A DNA stretch of 64,000 nucleotides, taken from the NCBI GenBank assembly GCA_025331565.1, contig JAFREQ010000061.1:1889501-1953500 (forward strand), read 5' to 3'. The translations under genes were made by a program, and so were the position numbers. The DNA is from Holacanthus passer (lineage: Eukaryota; Chordata; Actinopteri; Pomacanthidae). How positions within the stretch are numbered: the stretch's first letter is position 1; each line of letters starts with the position of its first letter. Under the pieces are notes generated by a model that saw only the letters and a program-made list of their open reading frames with translations, had not been told where the DNA came from and searched no databases. Below are positions 25,099-38,868 of this stretch, piece by piece.

Positions 25099-25443
25099 TT
25101 AAAAAAACAACAAAATGACTAATTCAAGAACATTTGCCGACTTCCCGTCCTGTTTAATAATTCCACAATTGAACAACAAATCTCACCCAGTGTCGCTGGT
25201 TCTCCACGTGTTGAGACAGGAGGGTCCACTCTCACTTTGCTCAGTAATATTGCACAACTGTATGTTGCCGCCTTCAGTCCCGCTGGTCCGTTTCTGATTG
25301 AGGTACATAGTTAAGTTAATGATTTCCATACGGAGCCTAATAAGCGACTCTTTGTTTGCTATCTCTGTCCTCTTCTGTGTCCGCCCTTGTTCAGTTCGTT
25401 ACAGAGGTATTTAGAGCTTGAAAGCAGTTTTGTTGTCAGCTGT

Positions 25444-28400
25444 TTAGAAATGGTCAATTCTCTCCTCCTTCTCCTCCAGTGGGTTTTCTATGTTTTTTGA
25501 AGATTTGCTGGTGTTTGAGTGTGGCTTCTGTTCTATCTCGTTGTCTTCGTAGCTCACGTTATTATAGATTTGTTTGATACTATTTTTCATCTCGACCTCC
25601 CGTTCGGCCTTTTCTTTGTCCTGCTGGAGCTGCAGCAGCACTGCTTTATTCACACCAGGACCTGAGGAAAGGAAACACGAAGATGTGAAAAAATGATCTC
25701 TTCAAACCTCTGTGATGCAAGCACCTATACAGTACGTACCAAAGTAGCTGAGCAGCACAGGAAGGAATATGAGTCCGTGCGCCAGCCCCAAAAGTGTGAT
25801 GACCAGGTTTAGTCGGAAGAAGAAGATCTGGATAAGCTGCGCTTTGGCAAACGCCAACACAAGGATGCCTGGCAGGTTGGTCATGGCAACACCAGCAAAC
25901 ACCTGCAGGGTCCAAAGTAAACATATTTAACTCAGCTGTTACTGCATGTGGATATCGATATAATGATATCTGGCCTCGACTGCCTCGTAGTTACTTACAG
26001 CGCTGCCCATGTTGGCCGTTGCCTCCATAGCTCGTTGCACATGTGTAGGCTTAATGCTGAGAGCAAAGGATCTTGTCATATGGGACACAAACTCCACAGA
26101 GATGCCCACCGCCTGCAAACAACACACAGAGGTGAATCACTGATTATTGTTTACAGATCAATAGCAATGATCAATAGTGATTCGACTAGAATTTTACTTG
26201 TGCATGTGAAAAGATTAAAGGTAAGCAAATCCCAATGAAACTGTGAAATATATGGATAATAAACACTACTGAAATGTCCCCATCCTAAACGTGTTCTTAC
26301 CGTGACCAGGTTGATAAGAGCCACTGCGTTGTAGTCAATGCCCCACAGGGTCATGACGCCAACAGTATCCACGACGATCATGATGATGGTGATCAGGTTG
26401 AGCAGGCCGGAGCGCAGATCCAAACCCAGCAGCAGACAGCACACCACGAAGGTCGGCAGCAGACACAGGGAGATGTTGAAGAGCCCCTCTGGCACGATGG
26501 TCAGGTACTGCTCGTAGAACACGTTAGTCACCCTGGAAGAAGGAGGGAGGGGACACATTGATCAGAAACTTCAGAAGGTTTATTGGCCATCGCCATGTCA
26601 ATAATGACGAGGCAAGCTTAAATAGGAGAATCAAGCTAAGACGACTGAAATAAGAATACGTACGTGTAAGGAAATACTTCAAAGTCAGGTGAGGTGCCTG
26701 GTATTTGCCTCAATCCCATCGTGATGTTGTGGGCCAGCTCTCGGGCCTTCAGCAGCGCCGCAGTGAACTCCTGAGAGTTGGTTAAAGTCGTGTGATAGGC
26801 CATGAACCGAGAGGCTGGGAGCACAGGAGGGAAAGGATCGCTGAGTGTACCATTTTTGTTCGAAGAATATAAAATTCGAAAAAAAGATGATTTAAGACGA
26901 CTCACCTATAATTTCTCCGCTCGAATCTCTCACCACGGCTTTGTCGTAAGCTCCAAGACCGCTGTTAGATAGAGAGATAGACAGTCAGCGGTGACAATGT
27001 TGTCTTCATGTTGTTGGGTGTTTGTGTGTGCATGCAGCTACGATACACACCCTTTGGAGCACTGCAGGTCAGGCCTGTTACCCAGGAAGTCAGGGAGGAA
27101 ACGGTTGAATTGGTTCTTATTGGGCCTGAGCACGCCCAACTGAGGTAACATACACCTTTTCCCACAGATGTTTTGAACTATTGAGACACAGTGAGCAGAG
27201 TAGGCGTTAATAAAAGAAGGGTTTTCATCACGATTCACAGTAAAGAATGTGTTAACGTGGTGTTTTCTCAGAAGTGATTCTCACCTTCGCTCGCAGGACA
27301 GAACGTGCCATTATTTGGACCTGAGGTGTACAGACGACAGCATTTGGACCCGGGGTTCAGCCAGTCGATGTAATCATCCACCCAGGAGTTAGCAGGAATA
27401 GCCAGGTAGGATCTGCACATCATCAGAGGGTTAAAGGACGGTAGGAATATAAATGTCCATGTTAAACACTAGTGTTAAGAGACTGAGATATAAGTCTTCA
27501 AATCAGGTCACATTGTGGATTATTTTCAGAATCGGATTAACACACATTTGTTGTTCTACTGAGTATTTCCAGCAGCAGGATGGTGCGTGTGGGACCGACT
27601 CAAAATAAACTGCAAAGCCCACATTAATTGTCACAAAGAAAAATATCACCCAGTGCAACAGTGTGACTCATTGATGTGTCTTTAATAGTTTACAATGGAG
27701 CTCTGCAGCACAGAGGAATAAGATACATCGTGCTTTGGCTACACCGACTTGTTATTTTTGGTTTGGTCTTTTCATGGGATTTAGGCCACTGACAGTATGA
27801 AAATATAGAATAAGCCCTCTTGTTTAAAGGAATACAAATGTCAAACTATTCTTTTAACTTTTGACAGTGACATTTAAGTTATCAGAGTTCTCCATTTGAG
27901 CTCATTTTAACAAGCTCTGAAAACTAAGCCCTTCCCATAAATTCAATGACCAAGCATCATTGTTTTCCTCTGCCTTGCATATTTCACTTTCATACGATAC
28001 TGTGATTCCTGAAAATTCCCCTTTCATCAGCAGAGTCTTGCAGTTTTTCCAAGCAAGCGACTGATAATGCAAACGATAAGATAGCACCGTAATCCTTCTT
28101 ATCTCCAGGAAACAAAAGTGTGCTGTGAATCATAATTTCCTCAATGTCATAGTGATCATGAGATAATTTAATACGAGACTGTGAGTGGAATAATGTATGC
28201 ATTTATGCCTTTATCTGCTTGCTGGATATGCAGGTATACTATACTGCAGGACACTTTATTCAACAGGCAAAAATGTTTTGATAGTTTTATTCCTCCTATT
28301 AATTAGCCTGATCGTAACTATAACACAATGGATGATTCTATTTACTCATTTGAAGAGTAATTATAGGGGATATTTTGGTCTCTCTGTCTAGCAGTTAGAG

Positions 28401-31400
28401 GCACCTTTTATCTGCTTAGTGGAATTCATGTAACTGAGTTTATCATTAACTGATCTGATTGGCTGATGGCTAGTATGTAAGAGGTTGCCTCTACGATATC
28501 AGCAGGTTCAAGGATCTGTCAGTGCAAAATAATGATTTGAAGGACAAAGGCAGGAAACCACTCTTCTCAATACTGAACAGAGGAGCTAGTTTAACGGAGC
28601 AGCCACAGTTTCTCCTCTCCAGTTTTTGAAAATGAACAAACTCACAGTTCAGGGAACTCGGTGGCGTACTGGATCTTCTGGGTCAACGAGTATTCATCGC
28701 AGCCCACGCTGGAGCAGACTGCATTCATGCCCGCCTTAGTGGTGAAGTCGTAGCCCCTCTTTGTTACAAAATAAACAGGGACTCCGACTTCAAAGTATTT
28801 GTACAAGTACTGGAAATATTTCAGCATATATGAGCCCTGCAGCAAAAACAGAATAATCTTTGTCAGGTTACACTGAACGACGGGTGTGCAGGCCTTTATT
28901 TATATTTATATAGCAGCTATTTATATAAGGCTTACTGACCTTAGGCATCGCCAGCTCCTGATCCAGACCCACGGTCACATTAAACATGAGGAATAAGGAT
29001 CCACAGAGCATGAAGATGAAAACCAACATCTAAAGAGAACACAGGCCAGAACACACTCAACAAATATCCAGTTAAAACACCTCTGCACCTGATAAGCAAG
29101 TGAATGTTTTTACGAGAGAATGTTAGTTTCGCTAGATTTTAGGGAAGCAGCTTTACCACGATGATCCTGGTGTAGCTGTGCAGTAGGACAGGGGCGTAGT
29201 ATTTTCTCATGAAGGGCAGCAGGAAGCCCTCGTTTGGTTTGTTGGGACGCTGGGTTGACACTGTAACACAGCAGAGCAGCTCACAGCGGTTGCCGTCCTG
29301 GCGCCGAGCGTCCAGGGACAGCAGCGCCACAAAGGCCGTCATCTGGAGGATGAAGTCCATGAGCACGGCCAGGGCGGCATACAGAGCGAAGGTCTTCACT
29401 GCCGGCATGGTGGACAGGGCCCCTTGGGTAGAAGAGCAGACACAAGCAGAGATTACAGAATTGTATAGAAACTTAATGGTCCCTTCTTACACACTGTGTG
29501 TGCAGAGTTGTACTGCAGTCAACTCTTTGTCCATGTCAGTGTTACCTGTTACATGTGCACAGACAAAAAAAGGGAAGTTCCTACCTAGAAAGAAGCAGAT
29601 GGACTCAGAGAGACTGCACAGGAGCATGCTGGGAGCGACATTTCCAAGGACACGACCAATCTGCTCCTCTCTCTTCTCTCCCGACCTCCTCACATCTCTC
29701 TGCGAGGGAGAAACAGTCGGGTAGCATCACTAAAACTTTAACACTAATCTTACAAAATCAGCAACACTGCACATTCATTGTGCTCAGAAATAAACACACC
29801 TGGTACTCCAGAACAAAGATGAAGATGTTGTCAGCTCCAACAGCCAGCACCAGGAAAGGCACCACCTGCAGGATGATCAGCGAGGAGGGGACGCCGATCC
29901 AAGAATAGAAGCCCATGGAGGCCAGGACGGAACAGCCGACCACCAGGATCCCACCCAGACCCACCAGAAACTTGGAGTCCACCTACAGCACGCAGAGATA
30001 AGAATCCAGATGGACATTCAACTCAATGAATCTTTTCTGTGTATCTTTTGCTGTGTCATGTCTTCTCTACTGTATATCTTCATGGCCAATAGGTATACGG
30101 GCTTCACTGTAAAGATAAGCGTTATACAGCTGACACAGCCATCACACTGCAATTTCTCCTTATCTTATGTGTGATAGGTACTGTTTCGTCGATTTTACTT
30201 TCTTGGTGGAGGCTTATCGTATCCAAGGTACATGTTATACACCTCTTTCATACAGTAAAACAAGTTATGTAGTAACAGCTTAACAGGACTAACAGGACAC
30301 AGTCGTGCTACCTGTACTTTGGCACAATGGTGCTTAGAGCTGAACATGCTCCAAGTGACAATGTTAACATACTGACATGCTTTAGCAGGTATAATGTTCG
30401 CCATCTTAGTTCAGCATGGCAGCAATGTCAGGGGATCAAAGTGAGCAGGATTCATCCTCTGGGGAAAATGAATGACTGGGCAAAAATTAATGGCAATCCA
30501 TCCAATAACTGTTGACTGGTCTGGACCAAAGTGGTGGAACAAACAAGTGTGAGTGGCTGAAAAAGCTGAGTGACATGAAACGCTGCAGTAAAGTAATGGT
30601 AGATCTCTGAAGTCTTACCAGAATACGTTTCCATGAAGAGTACTCCCCCAGTGCCACAGCAATGTAAACAAAGATTACAGCATAGCTGATCATGAAGATG
30701 GGGATATCCTCCGCTGTCGTCCGATTAATCTCATCCTCCAGAGACCTCTGCAGACAGACGGGGAGACCAGAGGGGAGAGAATGATTAGGGGCCAACTGAG
30801 ACAACTCAACATGTCCTTTGAAAAAGCTGTGACAGAAGGTCAGTAGCAGATTTTACTGTACCTCTGCCATGTAAGCGAAGGTGAAGTTGGTCTTAGGGTC
30901 TTTCTGGTAGTCCTGGACGATTCTAAGAAACTCCGACTCCCACTGCATGGCCACTTTGAACTTGACGTCGGTGCGAGGATAGTTGTTGAGGGAGAAGGTC
31001 AGGATTAAAGCCTCAGCATTGGTGTAGTCCTCATCTGGGAAAAGCAAGACGTGCAATATTCAGTTGAGTCGACTTTTTGTGTTTATCAAGCAGATATTTC
31101 ATGTTTAAAAGGTGGTGCTGAAAGTCACTCACCCTCGTAGCCTCCCACAGCCAGAAAGGGGAAGACCGGTGCTCCATAATCAGCCATGCAGCTCATGCCC
31201 AAATCAGTGATGTCTTTGAAGGACAGGGGAGAGCTTCAGAAGAGATGAGAGAAGAGAGTGGAAGGTTTTGTCAAAAATCCCGAGCAATTGCAGATGAATC
31301 ACTGTTTTTTTTTTCCACCGTTTGATTTGAAATTCCATTTCACGAATTCTCACTTGAGACAGTAGATTAAATGGTCTCTCCAGTCCACCTCTTTGGTCAC

Positions 31401-34400
31401 TCCCAGCTCTGTCATGTTCACCTTCTCATCAATATTGGCCAGGCTGTTCTGGAAGTACTGTGGCAAGCTGTTGACTGCACAGTCCGTCAGGGAGGGGTTA
31501 GATGGGTTCAGCGGTGCGTAACACACATCCTTCAGACTTGCTTCTCGGTTCAGGTCATCTGACCAGAAACTAATGTTCTAAAAAACAGTATAGAAGAGAC
31601 ATCAATGCATCAAAATCATACAGTGAGCTTTTACAAACACTGTCAACTGTTAACTTTGATTCTGGACTCTTTACCTGTATTCGTTTCTGGAGCTCCAGCA
31701 GCTCAATGATGAGCTCTTTTGATACAAGCCCACTAAAGTTCTGCTGTCCAAACAGCAAAGAGTCGTAAACCTGGCCTTTTCTGCCCGGCGCTGTCAAGAT
31801 CAGCTGGTTCGTCCTGAAGAAGGGGTCAAAGTATTTGTCATGGAAGTCTTTCTCCTGGCGGGCGCGGCTGTTGGGAGCTGACCACAGCTCGACCGGGTCA
31901 GTTGTGAGTTTAATGGACTTGACGCCAGCAGCGAAAACAGCCACGACTATAGCCGAAAGCAGCAGCACCTTGAATGAAGATAAAATATTAACAACTGAGA
32001 CGTGTGTTCACGATCTGGCTGGCAACCATTTTTTCTTATGGCCATGGTGTATCAAATTTTAATCTGTTTATAAAATGTTAAGAATACTTTGGTGAAACTA
32101 ACCACGAGGGGATAGGTGGCCATGATGGTTCCCCAACGCTGAAACACTGAGCTCAGGAAAGCATGAGCAGCCAAACTGTTCCTGTCAGCACACATCACCT
32201 CTGAGGGATCAATGACCTGCTGGGTTACATCATTACTGTTCTTGTCTTTGCCTTTCCTCTGTCTCTTTCCTTTCTCCTCATCCTTTCTTTTCTGAGACCT
32301 CACCAAGCAGGTGACAAAGAGGTACAAAAGGAAGGCAAATATCAGGAGACAGAATAAGATAATAGAAATCACGAGGAAGCCATCTGTCCCTGACAGCGTG
32401 AAGGGGCCGGGGGGCAGTGGAGGCGATATCTTTGGGCACTTCTCTTTGCAGTCCTGACAGGAGCAGGCCTGACCTCCGGTTGGCGTAGTCTCATTACAGT
32501 TCAGAGCACGACCGTTGTAGGGAATCACACCCTCTGGTAGTCCCTCAGTGTTTCCCTCTTTGACTAGGTTGAAGTCGATGTCCAGTGGAGCCAGGCCGTT
32601 ACTGGAGTCTCCCTGGAAGTCATACCATCGCTGGGGGGTGCACAGCTGAGCACCATACCGACCACACATGGTGGCGATGGCGAAGCCCCCTGTGGCTGGG
32701 ATCCTAACATTTTTACAAGACCCAAATGAGGCGTCTGCGAAGGTGGCACTGAGGAATACCTGGTAACCTACTACAGCTAAGTTAGTGGAGTTCTCCTTGT
32801 TGGTGACATTCATGACCTTTACGACATTTACTATCTGGCTCTGGTTGGGGCTGCAGGTGGTGATGCAGTGCAGGTGGGCAAAGTTATCGGCGCAGGCTGG
32901 GCAGCGGAGCAGCACAGTCTTGGACAGGCTCAGACTGCCTTCCAGGGATTTCAGCTGATCGAGGGAGCAGCAGGCGTACGTGTTGTTCACTCCTCGGTCC
33001 AACATGGGACACACCTGCAGCAAGAATAGGCGCTATTTTATATAAACTGACAGACTGAAACATGAGTGCACTTCTTTTCAAAGGAAATATTCTTTATTCT
33101 TAAAAGGAGCCAAAGATGCTTTAAGAAGAAACATGCTTTATTCTCTGCTTCAATTAAAGACTCAGCAGGATCTACCGACCTGTTGGAGTTTCTTGTAGTG
33201 GTCTCCTGTGAGGACATGGGCCCGAGTGTAGTTGTAACAGGGGACGATGGGTTTAATGAGGGAGGATTCTACCTGTGGGTTCTCACCACACTCGTTATAG
33301 AAAGAGCAGTAGCCCGGTTCATGTTGGGCCACTGACAGCACCTGTGTGGAAGACAGAGTTGTAGGAGAAACCATTGAACCAAAGCCAAACTGAAACATGA
33401 AGCAATAATAATTACCAGAAATAAAAAGTTTAGCATGATATTTAAAAAAAAAAAAAAAAAAAAGAAGCTGCGATTAGCAACAAGGTTTTATCATGTTCAC
33501 CATCAGGACATTACTGTGCTGTACTGTGACCTTGCAAGTTACAAGACAAATGGAAAATGTTCAAGTATGTTCAAATTCCAATATGTAGGATATGTTCATG
33601 GTTAATTACAACCACAATCCAAAATTAATTATAGATTGATAACATTTTCATATTAAAGTAAGTCTGTAATAATTATCTTTCCATATAGTTACGGTTTTAT
33701 CAAGAATTTGCAAACGCATAATATGTCCCTCACTATTAGACCATTATCATATTTTTAAAACCCGTCTTTGTTTCTTGAATGATTGCATAATAATTTATTC
33801 ATTTATAGGATTGTGCATAAGACTTTTCTTTTGCCTTGATTGAGCAAATTTATTTCATTTCAAGTGATGAAATGTGAGCGCATTCGTTCATCCAGATTTA
33901 CTTTGTCTCTCATTTTCATTCTTTGGACACCGACCGAAACCAACAACAGAAAAAAAAGTCACTGGATCAAACTGTAAACTTTAACACAAATCAAACAAAC
34001 AGATCACGTGAAAGAAAGTACACAGTAAAATGTACACGACCTTTCAATGTGCTCTTTATTTCTGTGTTTGATTTGTTTTTTTTTATTTTGGGATTTAACA
34101 TCTTCCATACAGTTGAACTTAGAAACCACTGGGGACGTTTTATCTCACTCGAACCTTATCACAAAACACACAGGTGTAATTTTTGCTTTGACATTTATGG
34201 TGCTTTTTTTGCTGAAATAAATTCAACTCTACTCCTTTTTTTACATTTTAATTACAACATTTTCCTTCTGTATGGGTGATTACTTTTATTTTGTATTTAA
34301 ATTAGAAAACAATCACATATCTTCTTCTATACCTATAAAGTTTTTAATACTGGACTATGGGAATAAAGCAATGTGATGGTGTTGAACATGCTGAAAAAGG

Positions 34401-34520
34401 TGTTTGTGTTCCTGTAAGCCATGACAGAACTATCAGGCACAGGTTCCCTAACAAAGACAGATGAGCAGACAAACTTACCACACAAGCCAGAAAAGTGATC
34501 AGGGCTGCGACACGGACCAT
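25444..34520 (-). CDS. npc1l1: NPC1L1, Niemann-Pick C1-like 1 sterol transporter
   Basis: Exons in transcript order: 34479-34520, 33180-33341, 32103-33014, 31675-31968, 31354-31577, 31133-31233, 30862-31034, 30619-30747, 29800-29982, 29585-29699, 29157-29422, 28940-29029, 28646-28836, 27285-27412, 27051-27177, 26906-26961, 26664-26814, 26301-26532, 25999-26112, 25740-25902, 25444-25661. The total is 1356 aa (human about 1359). NPC1L1 is the polytopic membrane protein that takes up dietary and biliary cholesterol at the apical membrane. Seen: signal peptide MVRVAALITFLACV; a Cys-rich N-terminal sterol-binding domain (ACCS, CPACADNF); a membrane span near residue 280 followed by basic residues; the WSAPNSRAR and FFRTNQ motifs; and a sterol-sensing domain (LQVVPFLVLAVGADNIFIFV). 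The C-terminal RND-like part ends GSAVFAGVAMTNLPGILVLA. These features match NPC1L1 better than NPC1. An in-frame upstream ATG (MDPDSSGA) was rejected because it would bury the signal peptide. The intron 27413-28645 is the longest, and no gene was seen in it. Confidence 0.95.
33444..33463. repeat. Poly(A) tract, 20 bases
   Basis: An A homopolymer in the first intron of npc1l1. It could be the tail of a retroposed sequence, but no body is recognisable beside it. Confidence 0.85.
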
Positions 34521-35301
34521 GATTCCCAAGAGTCTGTCAGCACCAGAAGAGTCAGGGTCCACAGGTAGAGGAAGGTGGAGTGTCTGTGAATCACTGCTGC
34601 CCTGTATGAAGATACATTAGACAAAGTAAGACAGTGATCTGTGGTGTCCAAACTGTCCTCTCCTGTCGTCGTTCTGTCTGACAAACAGTGGGGGGGATTG
34701 TGGAAGGAGAAACATCATGAAATGTCCTTCATGTGATGTCACAGCTTTCCTATCTGGCCTGATACACCAGCCAGCCAATCACAGCTTTAGATGATCAATT
34801 CCTCTGTCTGATCATTAACACGGGAGAGATTTCGATCGGGTTCCCGGGGAGATCCAAAGCATCGGGGAGAAACTGCGGGAGGCTCCGAAATAACAACCAC
34901 ACCCAGCTCTTCACCTGAGTCATACATGTCAGTGATCCTCTGCAACGTTTCTATTGAAGACTGAACAACAATCAGATCAGTGTGTGCAGGAGAGCATGTA
35001 ACATATAGGCTTTTCTGTTGCTGTATGTTACAAACATGCAAACACACATGGGCCTGAACATGACCTTTAGACCGTCTTCTAAGTGACACAGCTGTGTGCA
35101 GGATTTCTGATCTATATGTTGCACAGAGAGCTCCATAAAGTCCCTGAAACTTTTCTGTGCAACAAAATGTTTTCAGAGTCAGTTTTGTGTAAAAGTCTTC
35201 CATCAAACTCAGTGACAGTCTGAAGACGGTAGCGGGACACCGTGCCAAGACAACAAATCCCTTCCTGCATCACATCCTACAATCTAACATCAGGAGAGCA
35301 G
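34521..35301. other. npc1l1 upstream flank
   Basis: Probable npc1l1 promoter and 5' UTR close to 34521, then unremarkable sequence. A 153-codon minus-strand open frame (34787-35248) exists but has no recognised homology and no partner exons, so it is not called as a gene. Confidence 0.45.
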
Positions 35302-36834
35302 CTTTGTAATTAAGGTCGTTATCACATGTCAAGGTCACCGCTGAGATAAAACTTGCAACCATCTATCAGGGCGAAGGTGCACGTTCATTTCAATGTGTGA
35401 TAAACAGAGATGGTAAAAACACAAGAAGAAATGAAGCAGATATGGTGACGTTCGTTGTTCTTTCTGATAAGTCACAACAACACTGACAAACACTTTCAAA
35501 ATTTTGTAACTTGGCCAAAGTGACAAAAACTGCTTCTCTCTGCAGTTTATTCCAAACAAAAGGTCAAATCATGTGATTTATCAGCATCGATATCTGTTTA
35601 TCTCCTGTTTATCAGTTTGCAGCGCTGAAACCATCAAGTTACATTCATCTGAAAAGTACTTTTTCTATTTATAGTGTTTTACTTTGTTCTTCTGTGAATG
35701 TATTAATTTCTATTCTTATTTATCCTGGAACTATTTCATTCCCACTCTGTTTTGTGACACTCATAAAGAATGGGGACATTAAACTGCCCTCCTGATTTAT
35801 GTGACAAAAAGAAACTCGGGGTGGACACATTATGATAAACACATGATTAATACACAACATGTGACGGTCGCAGATACTTAAAACAAAACAACTGACAACT
35901 TTAAATGGTGTTTAATCAGTATTTCTCTGACAGTCTCAAAAAGCATTTTTAATATATCTTTTACATAGATAGAGCTTCTCATTGTAAATACTAGATTTAA
36001 TGTCACATTTCTGTTGAGACTGATTAATGGATGTCAAACACAAAAGTTCCGAAACTTACTCAAGTATTGAAGAAAAATTTACATTTTTAAAAATAGTTCT
36101 ATTTTTTTGAAAATTTACTTTTACTGCACTATATTTTTGATGACAGCTAAAACTGAATAGAATAAGGTTTTAAATCATACAAATATGACAGGTTCATAAA
36201 AAAATGACAACAACATTAAAATACATATTACAGTTGTTTTAGTTTGTGTGTTTGTGCAACGCTGATAATGAGACAGAAACATGCTCAGTTCAATGATGAG
36301 CACTGACTGGAGTTAACGCTTTATCAAATTGCATAAAGGATGAATATAAATATGGGTGCACTTTTGCATTCATATATGTTAGTACCCATAGTTCATAATA
36401 CTTATTTACTTGTTACTAAAATATATTGTACTTTACTGATAATGACACAGAGACATTAAATGATGTGCACTGATAGTGTTTAACATTTTCTTTGTCAAAA
36501 TGCATAAATAATAATATGGGTGTTATTTTCTTTCCATGGTCACATGAAAAAGATTCAAACATTGGACCCATTATTATATCAATTATATAAATTATCTGAA
36601 AAGGTCCCGACAAGTAAAAATGCTGATTAAAGATACAAACACTGGGAAGACTGCTGATTTATTGAGTCTTATTGAGTCTTTTTTTAATACTAAAATTAAA
36701 AATACAAGGAAGAACTGGAGACAAACAACTACTAAATGATTGTGCCTTTCTAGGGTGCGGGCTCAAAAGTCTCTGTCTCATGATTCATATAAAATGAAAA
36801 ATCTTACACAGAGAGAAGATGGTGACATTATCAA
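35302..36834 (+). repeat. Tandem duplication, copy A (about 1.53 kb)
   Basis: This is directly repeated, with divergence, by the adjacent segment starting at 36835. Matching landmarks include TTAAGGTCGTTATCACATGT (copy B near 36843), GGTGACGTTCGTTGTTCTTT, CTGTTTATCTCCTGTTTATC, TTAGTACCCATAGTTCATAA and the end wording GGCTCAAAAGTC. It is non-coding, with no convincing open frame. Confidence 0.88.
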
Positions 36835-38868
36835 CTTTGCAATTAAGGTCGTTATCACATGTCAAGGTCACCGCTGACATAAAACTTGCAACCACCACTA
36901 TCAGGGTGAAGGTGCACGCTCATTTGTGATAAACAGAGATGGTAAAAAGACAAGAAAATGGGGCAGATATGGTGACGTTCGTTGTTCTTTCTGATAAGTC
37001 ACGACAACACTTAAAAAAATTTGTAACTTGGCCAGTGTGACAAAAACTGCTTATCTCTGCAGTTCATTCCAAACAAAAGGTAAAATCATGTGAATTCTCA
37101 GTATCAGTATCTGTTTATCTCCTGTTTATCAGTTTGCAGCACAGGTGAGCTCTGCAACAGCGTCTGTGCAGCGCTGAAACCATCAAGTTACATTCACCTG
37201 AAAAATACATGACTTTTCTCTTCACAGTGTTTTACATTCCTCTTCTGTGAATGAGGTAATTTCTGTTCTTACTTATCTTGGAATCATTTTATTTCCACTC
37301 TGTTTTGTGGCTCTCATAAAGAAAGATGACGATGATCTCACATATGCAAGGGACTCTGCTCATTCATAGATTTTCTTAGTACACATTAAGCCATAAATTC
37401 AAAAAGCATCTGTATTTATAAAAGAAATTGCCTAGAAAAAGCAAAAATCCAAAGGTGCACGATGGATTTTAACATGTAATATTAATGTAAAGGTTTGGCA
37501 CATGTTGCTTTGCAAATCTGCATCCAATGCATGTTTTTTTTGCAAACAATTCTGACATCAGGTACCTTTAATGCACAAAGTAACATGTAATGTAAAACAA
37601 CGCAGTATAACTCCATGAATTAAATAAGCTACTAAATGCATCTTATTTTAAGCACATTCAGCATAAATAACAACATTTTGTTGGTAATACTTTTTTTTTC
37701 ACTAACCAGAGACAACACAGACAAATATGTGAAAATTTAGGAGGACAGTCTTTTTATGTAGAACTGCTCACCTGAATTATCTGACATGACAAAATGCAGG
37801 GGTGGACACAAAAGCAAGAACACCTGATTAATGCACAGCATGTGGTGACCCTGCAGATCCGTAAAACAAAACAACTAAAATGACCACGGCATTCAATGTT
37901 TCTCTGACAGTCTCAACAAAATGGAGTGCAAATGCAAATGCAGCTTTAAGGTCCCTTTGCACAGAGGTCGTTTTTATACCTGTAAATACTATCTTCATGT
38001 TTACCTTGATAATGTTACACTTCTGTTGAGACTGTCAGAGAAATATTGATTTAATGGTCGGATCAATTTTATTGTTCTGTTCCTTGTGATGTTCTGTGTG
38101 ATCTATTATTGTTGTTCTCGTTGTCATTTTGAAACGAAATCTGCATCAAAGTGGTTTGAGTATTAAATAAATCAACAAATATGACTTGATAACTAACTCA
38201 TATAAAATGTTCTTACATAACAATCACCCAAGTGGTTCATGGAGTTTCAAAGAGGGAACAAAGGAGGTCAATGCTGTGAGCCTTAAATTAATAATGACTA
38301 ATGAATGACGGAAATGAAAGTTCCTCTTCTTACTCGGATTGAAGTACAGTAAGTTTGTGTGTGTGTGTGTGTGTCACAGTAAGCACTTTTGCATTCATAT
38401 ATGTTAGTACCCATAGTTCATAATACTTATTTACTTGTTACTAAAATATATTGTACTTTACTGATAATGACACAGAGACATTAAATGATGTGCACTGATA
38501 GTGTTTAACATTTTCTTTGTCAAAATGCATAAATATAAATTTGGGTGTATGTTATTTTCTTTCCATGGTCACATGAAAAAGATTCAAACATTGGACCCAT
38601 TATTACATAAATCATATTATCTAAGAAGGTCCTGACATGTAAACATGCTGATTAAAGTTAAGCTGATTAACGAATACTGCTGGGTCTGATTTATTCTGTC
38701 TGACGTGTCGGACTCACAGAATCACGCAGGCTTTTAAATATTATGCTGTCGTGCATTTATAATTATTCATATGCAGAATGTTTCTTGGGTGCAGGCTCAA
38801 AAGTCACAATCAAATAAAAAAAAAAAAAAGAAATAAATATCTTACAGAGAGAGAGAGCTGTAGAAAAC
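36835..38868 (+). repeat. Tandem duplication, copy B (about 2.03 kb)
   Basis: The second copy of the segment at 35302-36834, in the same orientation and directly adjacent. It is about 500 bases longer. One extra block of roughly 440 bases lies near 37330-37770, and copy B lacks the part of copy A around 36080-36350. A (GT)n run sits near 38354-38374. No gene was recognised. Confidence 0.85.
37899..38043. mobile_element. Short inverted-repeat (MITE-like) element
   Basis: The ends form an inverted repeat: TTTCTCTGACAGTCTCAACA on the left, and TGTTGAGACTGTCAGAGAAA on the right after one mismatch. About 100 bases lie between them. There is no coding capacity. A degraded counterpart sits at the matching place in copy A (about 35922-36028), so the element predates the duplication. 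The superfamily is unknown, and no clear target-site duplication was seen. Confidence 0.55.

Noticed and set aside
34787..35248. 153-codon minus-strand open frame upstream of npc1l1, with an acceptor-like CAG before its last 58 codons
   Set aside because: No family resemblance, no partner exons and no clear promoter. The length is possible by chance. A translated search or RNA-seq coverage could revive it.
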